A stretch of DNA of 64,000 nt from Runella defluvii (GCF_014195535.1 NZ_JACIBY010000002.1:124001-188000); one strand, 5' to 3'. Shown: positions 42,559 to 52,711, numbered from the stretch's first letter. Numbers and translations: made by a program. Notes: generated by a model from the letters alone, not told the origin.

Positions 42559-44295
42559 TTAGTAGCCAGGGTTTTGTTTTAAGATTTGTTCTTTGCTATT
42601 CAACAAGTCCATTTGGCCTTGAGGTATAGGGAACAACGCATATTTAGCTTCATATTTAGCACCACCTAATGCACCAGGCAACAATACCTGATCGTATTGG
42701 AGATACTTGTTGATGGCAGCTACATCCTCGCCCCAACGAACCAAATCATAGAAACGATATCCTTCCATTCCTAATTCAATTCTTCTTTCAAAGCGAACGG
42801 CTGATCTAGCATATTCTTTTGTTGGGAAAGCATCGTACAACGCAATTTTATAATTAGCGGCAGGTTTGCCATCAATCATTACGTAGTCAGACGCGTTCAT
42901 TGCTCTACCTCTTACCATATTGGTATATTCGAGTGCTTTAGCCAACGAACCTACTTCGATTTCTGCTTCTGCTGCCATTAAAAGCACGTCAGCAAAACGG
43001 ATAATAGTAACGTTGTAGGCATTGTAAGTTTGGTGTCCCCAACCTCCTGTTTCAGTTAAACCTGCTGCTTTTTCAGCTTTGGTAAACAAGTATTTTTTAG
43101 GAGAGTACGGACCACCGTTTGGTTGGTTACGAATCATGCTAAAGCCTGTGTGTGGGCCCCAATCCAAGAATGGAATACCTCTACGGCCTACTGTGTGGTC
43201 TAGTCGTGGATCAAGTGGCCCTGCATCTGGCGTGAAAGCCACGTCAGATTTAATACCCATATCCGTTTTAACCGCATTGGCAGGAGCATTGTAAGTACCA
43301 TCCAAAAATGGAAGTCCTTTTGCATCTGTACGGAACGAGTTTACGAATTCAAACGACGGTTGGAAGAATCCACAGCAAGTACCTGGATCAGAGCCTTGGA
43401 TAAAGTTCAATTGCAAATCAGCGTTGGCATTGTTTCCATTTCCTGATTTAACAGTTGCTTGAACTGCAAACACCGACTCAGCATTGTTGTCATTTGCTAC
43501 ACGATAAAGATCTGAATATTTAGGAAGCAACGCATATTTTTTGCCACCTGTTGTTTTACCGTTCGCAATAATCAAATCAAACAACGCTTTGGCTTCTGCA
43601 TATTTCTTTTGATACAAATATACTTTGGCCAAGTAAGAAGCCGCTGCCCATTTGTTAGCACGTCCAACAGCAGATGATGTTTCTGGCAAATCGTTGTAAG
43701 CCGTTTTGAAATCATCCTCAATTTTTGGCCATAGCTCAACATCGTTTTTCACTTTGTCGATTCCGTTTGAAAGATTTTTAGTTTCATCAACATAAGGTAC
43801 TAAGTTGAAGTTTCTTTTCAATTGGAAATAGAAGTGGCCTCTCAAGAAACGTGCTTCCGCAGTGATCAATTTGATATCTTCCGCTTTTACACTTGGCTGT
43901 GCTTCTTTCAACAAAGCCAAAACGGCATTAGCTCTCGAAACACCTTCAAAATAACTTTGATACACGTTGGCGGCTACAGGATCCGTCGAGTTGTATTGGA
44001 ATGTTTGAATAGGGTTCATTTCAGAACCATCCCCTGGGTCAGTACCTTTGTTGGCATCTCCCCCTCTAATACTTCCAATCAGCCAGTTTGAAGGCCCTGA
44101 GTGAGTTTGTCCCAAAGCACTCAATTGAGCGTACGCAGAAATTAAACTTCCGTCCAAACCAGCTTTGCTGGTAAGCTGGGCTTTAGCAAGTGAGCCCGTT
44201 GGAGGTACTTCTAGAAAGCTATCTTTACAGGCATATCCAGCTAACAAAAGAATAATGCTTGTAAGTGAAAAGATTATTTTTTTCATTTTGTTCAT
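42559..44295 (-). CDS. SusD/RagB-family outer-membrane nutrient-binding lipoprotein
   Basis: The product has 578 residues. The signal peptide ends at a Cys (LLAGYACKDSFLEVPP), typical of SusD lipoproteins. The body has the SusD tetratricopeptide-like helices (ANAVLALLKEAQP, ARFLRGHFYFQLKRNF) and the C-terminal SusD region (IIRFADVLLMAAEAEIE; RFERRIELGMEGYRFYDLVRWGE). It sits on the cell surface as a lid on the SusC barrel and binds the nutrient. susC ends only 3 bp upstream, so they are translated together. The ligand cannot be predicted: no glycoside hydrolase gene is in the window. Confidence 0.96.
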   Translation of the reverse strand: MNKMKKIIFSLTSIILLLAGYACKDSFLEVPPTGSLAKAQLTSKAGLDGSLISAYAQLSALGQTHSGPSNWLIGSIRGGDANKGTDPGDGSEMNPIQTFQYNSTDPVAANVYQSYFEGVSRANAVLALLKEAQPSVKAEDIKLITAEARFLRGHFYFQLKRNFNLVPYVDETKNLSNGIDKVKNDVELWPKIEDDFKTAYNDLPETSSAVGRANKWAAASYLAKVYLYQKKYAEAKALFDLIIANGKTTGGKKYALLPKYSDLYRVANDNNAESVFAVQATVKSGNGNNANADLQLNFIQGSDPGTCCGFFQPSFEFVNSFRTDAKGLPFLDGTYNAPANAVKTDMGIKSDVAFTPDAGPLDPRLDHTVGRRGIPFLDWGPHTGFSMIRNQPNGGPYSPKKYLFTKAEKAAGLTETGGWGHQTYNAYNVTIIRFADVLLMAAEAEIEVGSLAKALEYTNMVRGRAMNASDYVMIDGKPAANYKIALYDAFPTKEYARSAVRFERRIELGMEGYRFYDLVRWGEDVAAINKYLQYDQVLLPGALGGAKYEAKYALFPIPQGQMDLLNSKEQILKQNPGY

Positions 44296-44298
44296 ATG

Positions 44299-47200
44299 TT
44301 AAAATCCAACATTTATACCGAAAGTGAATTGACGAGTCATTGGGAAGTTTCCTAAATCCACCCCAAAGTTAGTATCCGCAGCACCAGCTACTTGAGGATC
44401 TAATCCGCCATATTTGGTAATTGTAAATAGGTTGTTGACAGCGGCATGAACACGAAGTCTGCTCAATCTTAATTTATTTGCCAATTCCATTGGGAAGTTA
44501 TAGGCAAACGAAAGGTTCTGGAATCTTAAATAAGAACCGTCTTCTACGTAAAAGTCACTAGATTGAGAACCTGTACTGAAACCATCGTTTGCTTCAAAGA
44601 TTGGAATGGTAGCACCAGTATTCTGTGGAGTCCAAGATTGTTTTACGCGCTCTGAGATGGCAGAACCTGCGAACAACGGATAGAAATCGGTAAATCTTTT
44701 TGAGATATTAAAGATTTTGTTTCCGATTGATGTGTAGAAGTACGACAATACTTCAAAGTTTTTGTAGGTAAGTCGGAAGTTCAAACCACCCGTAAACTTA
44801 GGCACTGGGCTACCCAAATACGTACGGTCGTCTGCGCTTATTTTTCCGTCTCCGTTTACATCAACATATCTGAAACGACCTACGCCAGCTCCATCTTGCG
44901 TTGGAGCATTCTTGATTTCTTCTTGGCTTTGGAAAAGTCCTTGTACTTTATATCCGTAGAAAGAAGAAAGAGAGTAACCCAATTGGTTACGAATAGGGTT
45001 TACACCTCTAAAGCCTGGGTTTACGTCTTGCAAATAAGTAAGACCGCCACCGATTTCGGTAATTTTGTTATCAAGGAAGCTACCCGTAACATCAAATTCG
45101 TAGCCTACTTTTCCTCCAAATTTACCGCGAGTAATCAACTGAATATCAATACCCTTGTTCACCATTGTCCCTACGTTAACCGAAGGAGGTGTAGCCCCAC
45201 CCACTGTCTGCGTAATGGGCAAGCGGTACAACAAATCTTTGGTATCTTTTTGCCACAAATCGAAGATAACATCCAATTTCCCGTTAAGGAATGAACCATC
45301 AATACCCACGTTTTTGGTAATACTTGTTTCCCATCTTGCATCAGGGTTTCCGATGCGTGATTGTCTGAAACCTCCTACTACGCCACCGTTTGTACCGTTG
45401 ATGTCGTACGATGAGTTTTCTACGCTTTGTGCATAAAGGTTGTATTGGTTGGCAGGAGCAACGTTATTTGAGTTACCCATCAAACCATATCCCCCACGAA
45501 TTTTCAAATCAGTAACCCAAGAGAATTGTTTCATGAATGGCTCATCCGAAAGTCTCCATGCGGCAGATACCGCTGGGAATACCCCATATCGGGTGTTGGC
45601 ACCAAATCGAGAAGAACCGTCACGGCGAAGTACCCCTGTAATGATGTATTTATCTTTCAAGTTGTAAATCGCTCTACCAAAATAAGAGTTAAATGTAATC
45701 CCGTTGTCTTTGGTACTGTTTGCTGGGTTCCTGATATCCAACGTAGAGATTGTAATGTAGTTTGGATCACCAGAGAATGGGTTACGGCCATCAGCGCGTA
45801 AATCTTTTCCAAAGCCCGTGTTAAGTGCTTCTTGTCCAACCAACAAATCCAAATTATGGATACCAAATTTCTTCTTGTAAGAAATTGTGTTCGTGAAAGT
45901 CCAGCCTAATCTAAATCCACCACTTTCGTTGTAAGACCAGTTAACACCTTTGTTTTCAAGGGTTTCATAAATTGGACGGCCATATCCCCAGCTATAGAAA
46001 TTAGTAAAGTTTCCACCGATTGATGAGCGCAACGTCAAGTCTTTGATAGGATCAACTTCAATGTAGAAGTTACCAGATGCCAAAGCATTGTAGTTTTTGT
46101 TGAGCTTACCAGCCTGTTGGTTAGCAACAGGGTTTGAACCTTGTCCGAAACCTAGGGCAGTTGTACCCGCATATCCGCCAAATTCGTCATAAACAGGGAT
46201 AATTGTAGGCGATCTGAATGCGCCCAAGATATCGTTTTCATCTTGTGACGACTGCAATCCTTCATTTCCTCCCTGACGACCTAAGATTTGAAGGAAAGTA
46301 AGTTGGATATTTTCACCAATTCGTACATTTTTGAAAACATCAAACTCTGTATTCACACGCATCGCATAACGCTTTGCACGCTGGCTTGGCAAAATACCTT
46401 GTTGGTCTTGCATTGACAAACCTACATAGAAACGAGAAGCATCTCCTCCACCTTCAAAACCTAAGCTATGTCTGCTGATTGTTCCTGTTTGGGTCAATGC
46501 TTTATACCAGTCTGTTCCTGCCTTATTCGCTTTGATAACTTGGTAAAAATCACCGATAGTTGGTCCAGTAATGTTATATTTTAACTTTTCTGCGGCCAAA
46601 TCAACCGTTCCAATTACCCCACTTCTATTACCTACTTTAAGATAATCGGGCAATACTGGCGTTGGGCCTGAACCATACTGAGGGTGAGAAAGAGGCGAAC
46701 CAGAGTTTTTAAGCGCCGTCCAAGTCCAATCTGCTTGGTCTTGTGGGTTCATCATTTTTTGTCCTTTACCTGGGTCAGTAAGACCATACACACCATCGTA
46801 AGTAACGCTCAGTTTTTTAGCTGATTTTTTACCTCTCTTAGTCGTATATACAATCACACCATTGGCCGCTCTTGCTCCATAGATTGACGCTGCCGACGCA
46901 TCTTTCAATACTGTCGTTGATTCAATGTCTTCTGGGTTCAAGAAGTTTACGTTACCTACTGGATATCCGTCAACAATGATAAGCGGTTCGTTACCACCAA
47001 ATGCACCAAAACCGCGAACCCGAATCTGGCTTCCTGATCCTGGTTGGCTGGTAGTTACAACCGTCAAACCTGCTACCCGACCTTGTAATTGTTGCTCAAC
47101 ACTTGAAGATGGCACCGTTGTAAGGTCTTTGGTTTTTACGGTAGAAATAGCCCCCGTTGACTCACGGCGCTTATCTACAGTATAACCAGTTACAACCACT

Positions 47201-47529
47201 TCAGTCAAAGCATTCGCTTCATCCTCAAGCTTGGCATTAATCATTGTTTGGTTTCCAACTGGAACTTCCTGCGATTTGTAACCAATCGCCGAAATAACTA
47301 ATACAGGATTGGCACCTTTGACACTGATAGTAAAAGCGCCGTCGGCATCTGCTGACGTTCCCACGTTACTACCTTTCAACAACACCGTGGCGCCTGGAAT
47401 AGGGCCATCTGAAGCCATTACTTTCCCCGATACTTTACGTTCTTGGGCGTGTGCTGGGTCGGGTGCAAGGAGGAGTAGGAACATCCATGCCACCACACAC
47501 GTCAACAGTGAGTAGAACTTTGTTCTCAT
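44299..47529 (-). CDS. SusC/RagA-family TonB-dependent outer-membrane transporter
   Basis: The product has 1076 residues. A signal peptide (ending APDPAHAQ) is followed by a carboxypeptidase D regulatory-like domain (SGKVMASDGPIPGATVLLKGSN). Then come the TonB box-like region, the plug (EQQLQGRVAGLTVVTTSQPG ... IIVDGYPV) and a 22-strand barrel ending in GINVGF, with the final aromatic typical of outer-membrane proteins. It imports oligosaccharides or peptides bound by SusD using TonB-ExbBD energy. It has no N-terminal STN domain, so it is not a sigma/anti-sigma coupled receptor. It contains GATATC sites at 45733 and 46228. Confidence 0.97.
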   Translation of the reverse strand: MRTKFYSLLTCVVAWMFLLLLAPDPAHAQERKVSGKVMASDGPIPGATVLLKGSNVGTSADADGAFTISVKGANPVLVISAIGYKSQEVPVGNQTMINAKLEDEANALTEVVVTGYTVDKRRESTGAISTVKTKDLTTVPSSSVEQQLQGRVAGLTVVTTSQPGSGSQIRVRGFGAFGGNEPLIIVDGYPVGNVNFLNPEDIESTTVLKDASAASIYGARAANGVIVYTTKRGKKSAKKLSVTYDGVYGLTDPGKGQKMMNPQDQADWTWTALKNSGSPLSHPQYGSGPTPVLPDYLKVGNRSGVIGTVDLAAEKLKYNITGPTIGDFYQVIKANKAGTDWYKALTQTGTISRHSLGFEGGGDASRFYVGLSMQDQQGILPSQRAKRYAMRVNTEFDVFKNVRIGENIQLTFLQILGRQGGNEGLQSSQDENDILGAFRSPTIIPVYDEFGGYAGTTALGFGQGSNPVANQQAGKLNKNYNALASGNFYIEVDPIKDLTLRSSIGGNFTNFYSWGYGRPIYETLENKGVNWSYNESGGFRLGWTFTNTISYKKKFGIHNLDLLVGQEALNTGFGKDLRADGRNPFSGDPNYITISTLDIRNPANSTKDNGITFNSYFGRAIYNLKDKYIITGVLRRDGSSRFGANTRYGVFPAVSAAWRLSDEPFMKQFSWVTDLKIRGGYGLMGNSNNVAPANQYNLYAQSVENSSYDINGTNGGVVGGFRQSRIGNPDARWETSITKNVGIDGSFLNGKLDVIFDLWQKDTKDLLYRLPITQTVGGATPPSVNVGTMVNKGIDIQLITRGKFGGKVGYEFDVTGSFLDNKITEIGGGLTYLQDVNPGFRGVNPIRNQLGYSLSSFYGYKVQGLFQSQEEIKNAPTQDGAGVGRFRYVDVNGDGKISADDRTYLGSPVPKFTGGLNFRLTYKNFEVLSYFYTSIGNKIFNISKRFTDFYPLFAGSAISERVKQSWTPQNTGATIPIFEANDGFSTGSQSSDFYVEDGSYLRFQNLSFAYNFPMELANKLRLSRLRVHAAVNNLFTITKYGGLDPQVAGAADTNFGVDLGNFPMTRQFTFGINVGF

Positions 47530-48126
47530 AAGAAAAAACTGATAGGTTAAAAAGTGAACAAAAAATATAAAAAAAATACAAATTTTCTAGACGCAAAAAA
47601 ACACAAAAATACGCTACATACGTACACAGTTTATGTTTCAAAAATTGACAATAATGCGTGGGAAAGTGTGCAACACCCAAAAGCTACCTTTTGGGTTGCT
47701 TCTAGAAACGTACTCAGTAAATAGATAACGATTGTGTGGAGAAAAGCCTTACGGCTAACTAATAGGTACTAACAAACGAACAATTCTGCTAATCCAACTA
47801 AAAAGAGTTTATAAATGGCTATATACTTACAAAAAAATAAAAATCTTTGTTTTTGGCTAAATCACACACATTTGTACTAAGTATCTTTTTGATAATTAGT
47901 GCCTTTATTTTTCTTAATTTTAGTGATTGATACCCAGAGGAACGTATTTTTTGTTTCTAAAATGGATTATTCTAAGAAAGAAAAATGAGCGTCGTTGTTT
48001 GATTTAGAGTTTTGAAACGTTATTGTAAAGAATTCAGCTTACAGGTATATATCATTATGATACAAACTTATTGGGTTGACGTCGATATTCCAAATTTTTT
48101 CTTTTTTTTGTGCAAAAATTACGCGT
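47530..48126. other. Regulatory intergenic region upstream of susC and the Nudix regulator
   Basis: The 597 bp lie between divergent genes and are AT-rich. A TATTTTTG element is at 47604-47611 on the minus strand, 75 bp ahead of susC. Operators for the Nudix regulator would be expected here, but I could not fix a palindrome with confidence. I see no RNA gene. Confidence 0.55.
47604..47611 (-). promoter_or_regulatory. Putative -7 element of susC promoter
   Basis: On the minus strand TATTTTTG matches TAnnTTTG and is about 75 bp upstream of the susC start. The nearest upstream TTG is 27 bp away, longer than ideal. Confidence 0.3.
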
Positions 48127-48876
48127 ATGCTTCCTAGCGAAAACATAAAAGATTTTTTAGACCAAGGTCCCGAATACCTCCCAAGTGTGTCGGTTGACTG
48201 CGTCATTTTTGGGTTTCACGAACAACAGCTAAAAGTGCTTTTACTCGAATTTAAAAAAACCAAAGCCCATGCCTTACCTGGTGGATTTGTGTTTAAAAAT
48301 GAAAGCACCGCCGAGGCCGCCAAACGAATTTTGTGGGAACGTACAGGGGTAAAAGACATTTATTTGGAGCAATTTTACACGTTTGGTGAGCCCAATCGCG
48401 GCAACTGGGATGTCCACAAAGCGACCATGGCCTCCCACGGATTTGATTTAACGAAAGAGCACTGGTTATTGCAGCGGTTTATTACGATTGGCTATTATGC
48501 CTTGGTGGACTTTTCAAAAGTAAAACCCACCCCCGATATTTTTTCGGACGTGGGCGACTGGTACGATGTACACGATACTCCCCCCTTGATTTTAGACCAT
48601 AATCGTATTGTTGCCAAAGCCCTCGAAACGTTACGACTCACCATCGACCATAAGTTGGTCGGATTCAACTTGCTTTCGGAGACATTTACCATGAACGAGT
48701 TACAGTCGTTGTACGAAACCGTGCTTGATAAGAAGTTGTTGCGGGCAAATTTTCAGCGTAAGATGCTGAACTTGGGAATTTTGGAACGGGTCAAAAAGAA
48801 GTTTACAGGCAAAGCCCATAAACCTCCTTTTGTGTACCGATTCAACGCCGAAGCGCTTGACAAACAAAATTCATAG
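48127..48876 (+). CDS. Nudix-domain transcriptional regulator (NrtR/AraR-like)
   Basis: The product has 249 residues from the ATG at 48127 (MLPSENIKDFL); the upstream in-frame part is Phe-rich and unlikely. An N-terminal Nudix fold (residues about 20-150) begins VSVDCVIFGFHEQQLKVLLLEF. Its box is degraded: after GGFVFKNESTAEAA the canonical REUxEExGU reads KRILWERTGV, losing most catalytic glutamates. The C-terminal part (about 165-245) is the winged helix seen in NrtR-type regulators (LLSETFTMNELQSLYETVL ... RANFQRKMLNLGIL). In Bacteroidota such proteins include the arabinose regulator AraR. Divergent placement next to susC suggests that it senses a sugar derivative and controls that locus (inference). 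Confidence 0.87.
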   Translation: MLPSENIKDFLDQGPEYLPSVSVDCVIFGFHEQQLKVLLLEFKKTKAHALPGGFVFKNESTAEAAKRILWERTGVKDIYLEQFYTFGEPNRGNWDVHKATMASHGFDLTKEHWLLQRFITIGYYALVDFSKVKPTPDIFSDVGDWYDVHDTPPLILDHNRIVAKALETLRLTIDHKLVGFNLLSETFTMNELQSLYETVLDKKLLRANFQRKMLNLGILERVKKKFTGKAHKPPFVYRFNAEALDKQNS

Positions 48877-48906
48877 GTAGCGTGAGAAATGCTTAACGAT
48901 GAGGGG

Positions 48907-51777
48907 TTATTGGTTAGGTATTGCGTTTTGAAATTGAATCATAATGACCGACATCAGCATTTGATGGGGCATTGCGTCAGGATTTTTGAAGACAAAATAC
49001 ACATCTTGAAACCCTTCAGTGGGCTCAATTTTGGCTACAGCCTGTTGAGCACCTCGACGAATCATGGCACTCATATCAAAACCGCCTGCTCCTTGTGCTT
49101 GACGGCGTTGGGCATTGGCTCCACCCGCCGCAGTCGTGGCATTATTGGTGGCGGCAGGTGGTGGCCCCGTCACTGGGTCTTTTACCACAACTGGCGTAGA
49201 TTTTCCAATTAGCTTCCCCGTAGGTGAGCCCAAACGCACTTCTATCGTTCCGCCTACTGCCCCTACGCGGGTGGTTGCTTGGGCCAAAACTTCGATTTGC
49301 TTGATACCCGTCAAATCGAGGTGGTTGTAGGCAATGTACGAATCCGTCCCAATGAGGTTAAACGACTTATTGGGCGTAATTAAAAGTTCAGAACCTTTGG
49401 TTTTGTCGGCCTTGGCAGGGTCGAGCGACGAATTGCGTAAATGAACAATGTCTTCTGACATCAACGGTGAAAGCAGCTTTGTGCCCCTATCGGTGTAAGC
49501 AGCCCGTAATACATAGCTACCACGGCCATTTTCTCCTTTGGGAACGGCTGGTGTGTGCGCTCCTTTGGTCGCAAACGATGGAGCTTGTAGCGGTTTTTCG
49601 CCTAAACTCATGATATAATTCACCATCGTTGTGGCATCATTTGGCGAAATTTGTGGGTGCGCACTCATGGCGTGATCTCCCCATACGCCTCCCCCACCCG
49701 ATATAACTTTCTGGGCCAACTTCTCTACGGCAGCCGCATCGCCTTTGTATTTTTGGGCAATGTCACGGTAGCTTGGCCCCACCGATTTTTTATCCACAAT
49801 ATGGCACGACTTACAATCGCTGGCGTTCATCAGTTTATAACCTGTGTTAAATCGAACCGACGCGTCGGTGGTATGGTAGTTGGCTGCTATTTCCACGGGG
49901 TCAAAAGTGTCTGGCATATAATCCAGATTTACCGCTACTTGATTGGGGGAAATCTTTCCGTTTTCCAAGCTACCATCCTCTTTATCATTAACCTTTACTT
50001 GGTATTCGATGGGTTCGTTGGGAAAGAAAAACGATTTATTGCCTTTTGTTACTTCAAACACCACTTCTGGGGCTTCGTTTCCAGCCTTGATTTCAATCGA
50101 ACGGGTATTTTTTGCTCCTTTGGCATCCGTCACCGTCAAGGTCGCTTTGTACGTACCAGGCTTGTCAAACGTAACGGTAGGATTAGCTTCAGTTAGGGTT
50201 TTCAATACGCCCGCTTTTGAAGTAATTTTCCATTCGTAGTTGAGTTTATCATTGTCGGCATCTTTGGTACCTTCGGATGAGAACGCTACTTTGAATGGTA
50301 CCGCGCCTGCTTTGCGGTCGGCAGCTGCCTGAACAACGGGCGTGCGGTTTCCTGCGTTGTACTGTACTTTTACTAGCCGTGCGTTGTCATTTCCTCTAAA
50401 CCAAGCACTTCCGTATTCGAGTACGTACAAATCTCCGTCGGGGCTAAAGTCCATATCGATGGCGCTGCTGAAGTTTTCGCTGGGCATAAAACGCTCCATT
50501 GATTTATAGTCGCCTTTTTCGTCCATCGTAATCGCCATAATCCAGCCGCGCATGAAGTCAACCGCGAGCCATTTTCCTTCGTAATAATCGGGGAAAGGAC
50601 GGGGCGCATTTTTGAAATCAGCCTTGCGAAATACAGGCCCACCCGTGGCACTTCGTCCCGAGCTACCTACCAGCGGAAATTCGGGCGAGTTGGCATAAGG
50701 ATACCAAATAAATGCTTTTTGGGCAGGTGGCAACTCACGTAAACCCGTGTTGTTGGGCGAGTCGTTGATGGGTTTGGCTGGATCAAATTTTGAATCGGCT
50801 TTCAGTTTATTAGTTTCAAAATCCCAATCACCATATACTTTATTATCTCCAATAAAATAGGGCCAGCCGAAGAATCCTGGCCCTTTGGCTTGGTTGAGTT
50901 CATCGTAACCACGCGGCCCACGTTCCGAGTCTTTGGAGGCATCGGGGCCTACTTCTCCCCAATACAAAAAGCCCGTTTTACTATCGAGCGTTGGACGCCA
51001 AGGGTTGCGGTGTCCCATTGTATAAATCTCGGGACGGGCCTGAGGGGTACCTTTGGGAAACAAATTACCTTCTGGAATCGTATATTTTCCGTCGGCTTGC
51101 GGTTTAATTCTTAGGATTTTTCCGCGAAAATCGTTGGTACTAGCCGCGCCTCGTTGGTCATCCCAAGTACTTTGGTTGGGGCGTTCATCAATGGGCGCAT
51201 AGCCATCAGAATTGCTATTGCTTGTGTTATTTCCTGTCGTTAAGTATAAATTCCCAGCTTTGTCAAACACCATTCCCCCACCCGTATGGCAGCATTCTTC
51301 GCGCTGCGTAGGTACTTCCAACACTATCTTTTTAGACGCCTCCACCAGTTCATTACCTTTCAATTCCCAGCGCGCCAACACGTGTTTTTTCTCACTAGGA
51401 TCAGCATAATACATGTAAATCCAGTTGTTTTTGGCATAATTTGGGTCGGCAATCAGCCCCATTAACCCTTCTTCTGCCTCACGTACTTGTCCTTGTCGAT
51501 TGGTATATTTGGTATTGACAGGAATCGTAGCCAAGACACTCACTTCCTTTGTTTTAGGGTCATACGCTTTTAAATTCCCTTTTCGCTCCACAAACAAAAT
51601 CCGCTTGTCGGGCAGAAACGTTATTTCCATTGGCTCGTCGAGCTTTTCGGTCAGTACGCTTTTGGTGAAACGATTTTCGTCGGGAGGAGTAGGCTGTTGA
51701 GCTTGTGAAGTGATGACAACGGCACTCGCAATCAACCCCACGGCAGAGAGACGGGATAGGTAGGAAAGTTGCTTCAT
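48907..51777 (-). CDS. Glucose/sorbosone dehydrogenase with PKD, cytochrome c and CBM6-like domains
   Basis: The product has 956 residues. A signal peptide (ending ITSQAQ) precedes a GSDH/PQQ-type six-bladed propeller (EPMEITFLPDKRILFVERKG; EECCHTGGGMVFD; TMGHRNPWRP). Then come a PKD domain (VPFKVAFSSEGTKDADNDKL), a cytochrome c domain with haem motif CKSCH and GPSYRDIA, and a CBM6-like domain. The CBM6-like domain is split by a low-complexity insert of about 45 residues rich in Ala, Gly, Asn and Gln. The enzyme likely oxidises a sugar in the periplasm and passes electrons to its own haem. It is convergent with the Nudix regulator gene and near SusCD, suggesting a shared sugar substrate. Confidence 0.9.
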   Translation of the reverse strand: MKQLSYLSRLSAVGLIASAVVITSQAQQPTPPDENRFTKSVLTEKLDEPMEITFLPDKRILFVERKGNLKAYDPKTKEVSVLATIPVNTKYTNRQGQVREAEEGLMGLIADPNYAKNNWIYMYYADPSEKKHVLARWELKGNELVEASKKIVLEVPTQREECCHTGGGMVFDKAGNLYLTTGNNTSNSNSDGYAPIDERPNQSTWDDQRGAASTNDFRGKILRIKPQADGKYTIPEGNLFPKGTPQARPEIYTMGHRNPWRPTLDSKTGFLYWGEVGPDASKDSERGPRGYDELNQAKGPGFFGWPYFIGDNKVYGDWDFETNKLKADSKFDPAKPINDSPNNTGLRELPPAQKAFIWYPYANSPEFPLVGSSGRSATGGPVFRKADFKNAPRPFPDYYEGKWLAVDFMRGWIMAITMDEKGDYKSMERFMPSENFSSAIDMDFSPDGDLYVLEYGSAWFRGNDNARLVKVQYNAGNRTPVVQAAADRKAGAVPFKVAFSSEGTKDADNDKLNYEWKITSKAGVLKTLTEANPTVTFDKPGTYKATLTVTDAKGAKNTRSIEIKAGNEAPEVVFEVTKGNKSFFFPNEPIEYQVKVNDKEDGSLENGKISPNQVAVNLDYMPDTFDPVEIAANYHTTDASVRFNTGYKLMNASDCKSCHIVDKKSVGPSYRDIAQKYKGDAAAVEKLAQKVISGGGGVWGDHAMSAHPQISPNDATTMVNYIMSLGEKPLQAPSFATKGAHTPAVPKGENGRGSYVLRAAYTDRGTKLLSPLMSEDIVHLRNSSLDPAKADKTKGSELLITPNKSFNLIGTDSYIAYNHLDLTGIKQIEVLAQATTRVGAVGGTIEVRLGSPTGKLIGKSTPVVVKDPVTGPPPAATNNATTAAGGANAQRRQAQGAGGFDMSAMIRRGAQQAVAKIEPTEGFQDVYFVFKNPDAMPHQMLMSVIMIQFQNAIPNQ

Positions 51778-51829
51778 TGAAAAAGGTTAGTCTTATAATT
51801 ATTTTTATAGAAAGTTGAACTTATACCAT

Positions 51830-51857
51830 CAAATATACTTTTCATTCTTTGTATCAA
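51830..51857 (-). promoter_or_regulatory. Putative promoter of the sugar dehydrogenase gene
   Basis: On the minus strand TTG (51857-51855) and TATATTTG (51837-51830) are separated by 17 bp, close to the Bacteroidota TTG/TAnnTTTG layout, some 53 bp before the ATG at 51777. Confidence 0.4.
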
Positions 51858-52024
51858 CGGGGTACAATAGATAAAAAACACTAAGTTGCCGACGAGTGGC
51901 GTTTTATTACCGAAGAATACGAATTAAATCCTAGTTAAAATCATTGAGGATATTTCAATAAAAAAATACTTATCTTTAACATTGAGCATCAATCAAGTGA
52001 GTAATTCCACGCAATACATTGTCT

Positions 52025-52711
52025 ATGAAAGTTTTAGTCGTTGAAGATGAGCCTAAGCTCGCAGGGTTTATCAAGAAAGGTCTTGAGGAACAGTCTTGGG
52101 AAGTAGAAGTAGCGTATGATGGACAAGTAGGCAGCAGTTTTGCCTTGTCAAATCATTATGATGTGATTGTGCTCGACGTCAACTTACCCAAAATAAACGG
52201 GTTTGAGCTCGCTGCTTTGTTGCGCAAAGAAAACGTAACGACCCCCATTTTGATGCTCACGGCACTTGGCACGCTCAAAGACAAAATAAGTGGGTTTGAT
52301 TCAGGAGCTGATGATTATTTGGTAAAACCATTTGAATTTCAAGAACTTATTGTTCGGCTGAGGGCACTTCAAAAACGTACCAGCGACCATAAGCAAACGC
52401 AAAATGTACTGCGAATTGCTGATTTGGAATTAGACCTCAATGAGCGAATAGCCCGCCGAGCTGGAAGCCGCATTGAATTGACGGCCAAGGAATTTGGCCT
52501 GTTGGAATACTTGATGCGTAACCGAGGAAGGGTGGTTTCGCGAGTGGACATTGCGGAGAAAGTTTGGGATATTCATTTCGATACGGGCACCAATACAATA
52601 GACGTGTATGTGAATTTCCTCCGCAAAAAAGTAGATAAAAATTTCCCTGCAAAACTTATTCATACCGTGGTAGGAATGGGTTATATCATGAAAGAACCAA
52701 AAGAATCATGA
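52025..52711 (+). CDS. OmpR-family response regulator
   Basis: The product has 228 residues from the ATG at 52025 (MKVLVVEDEPKLAGF); a TTG six bases earlier is less likely. The receiver domain has the acidic pair in VVEDE, phosphoacceptor Asp51 (IVLDVNLPKINGFEL) and the conserved Lys in DYLVKPFEF. The C-terminal winged helix (ARRAGSRIELTAKEFGLLEYL ... IDVYVNFLRKKVD) binds DNA. The stop overlaps the kinase start by four bases (ATGA). Since the next genes in the same direction encode DabA, DabB and SulP, it probably controls inorganic-carbon uptake (inference). Confidence 0.95.
   Translation: MKVLVVEDEPKLAGFIKKGLEEQSWEVEVAYDGQVGSSFALSNHYDVIVLDVNLPKINGFELAALLRKENVTTPILMLTALGTLKDKISGFDSGADDYLVKPFEFQELIVRLRALQKRTSDHKQTQNVLRIADLELDLNERIARRAGSRIELTAKEFGLLEYLMRNRGRVVSRVDIAEKVWDIHFDTGTNTIDVYVNFLRKKVDKNFPAKLIHTVVGMGYIMKEPKES

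Noticed and set aside
42559-47529. A complete polysaccharide utilisation locus
   Set aside because: SusC, SusD and a regulator are present, but no glycoside hydrolase, lyase or sulfatase is in the window, so the substrate class cannot be called.
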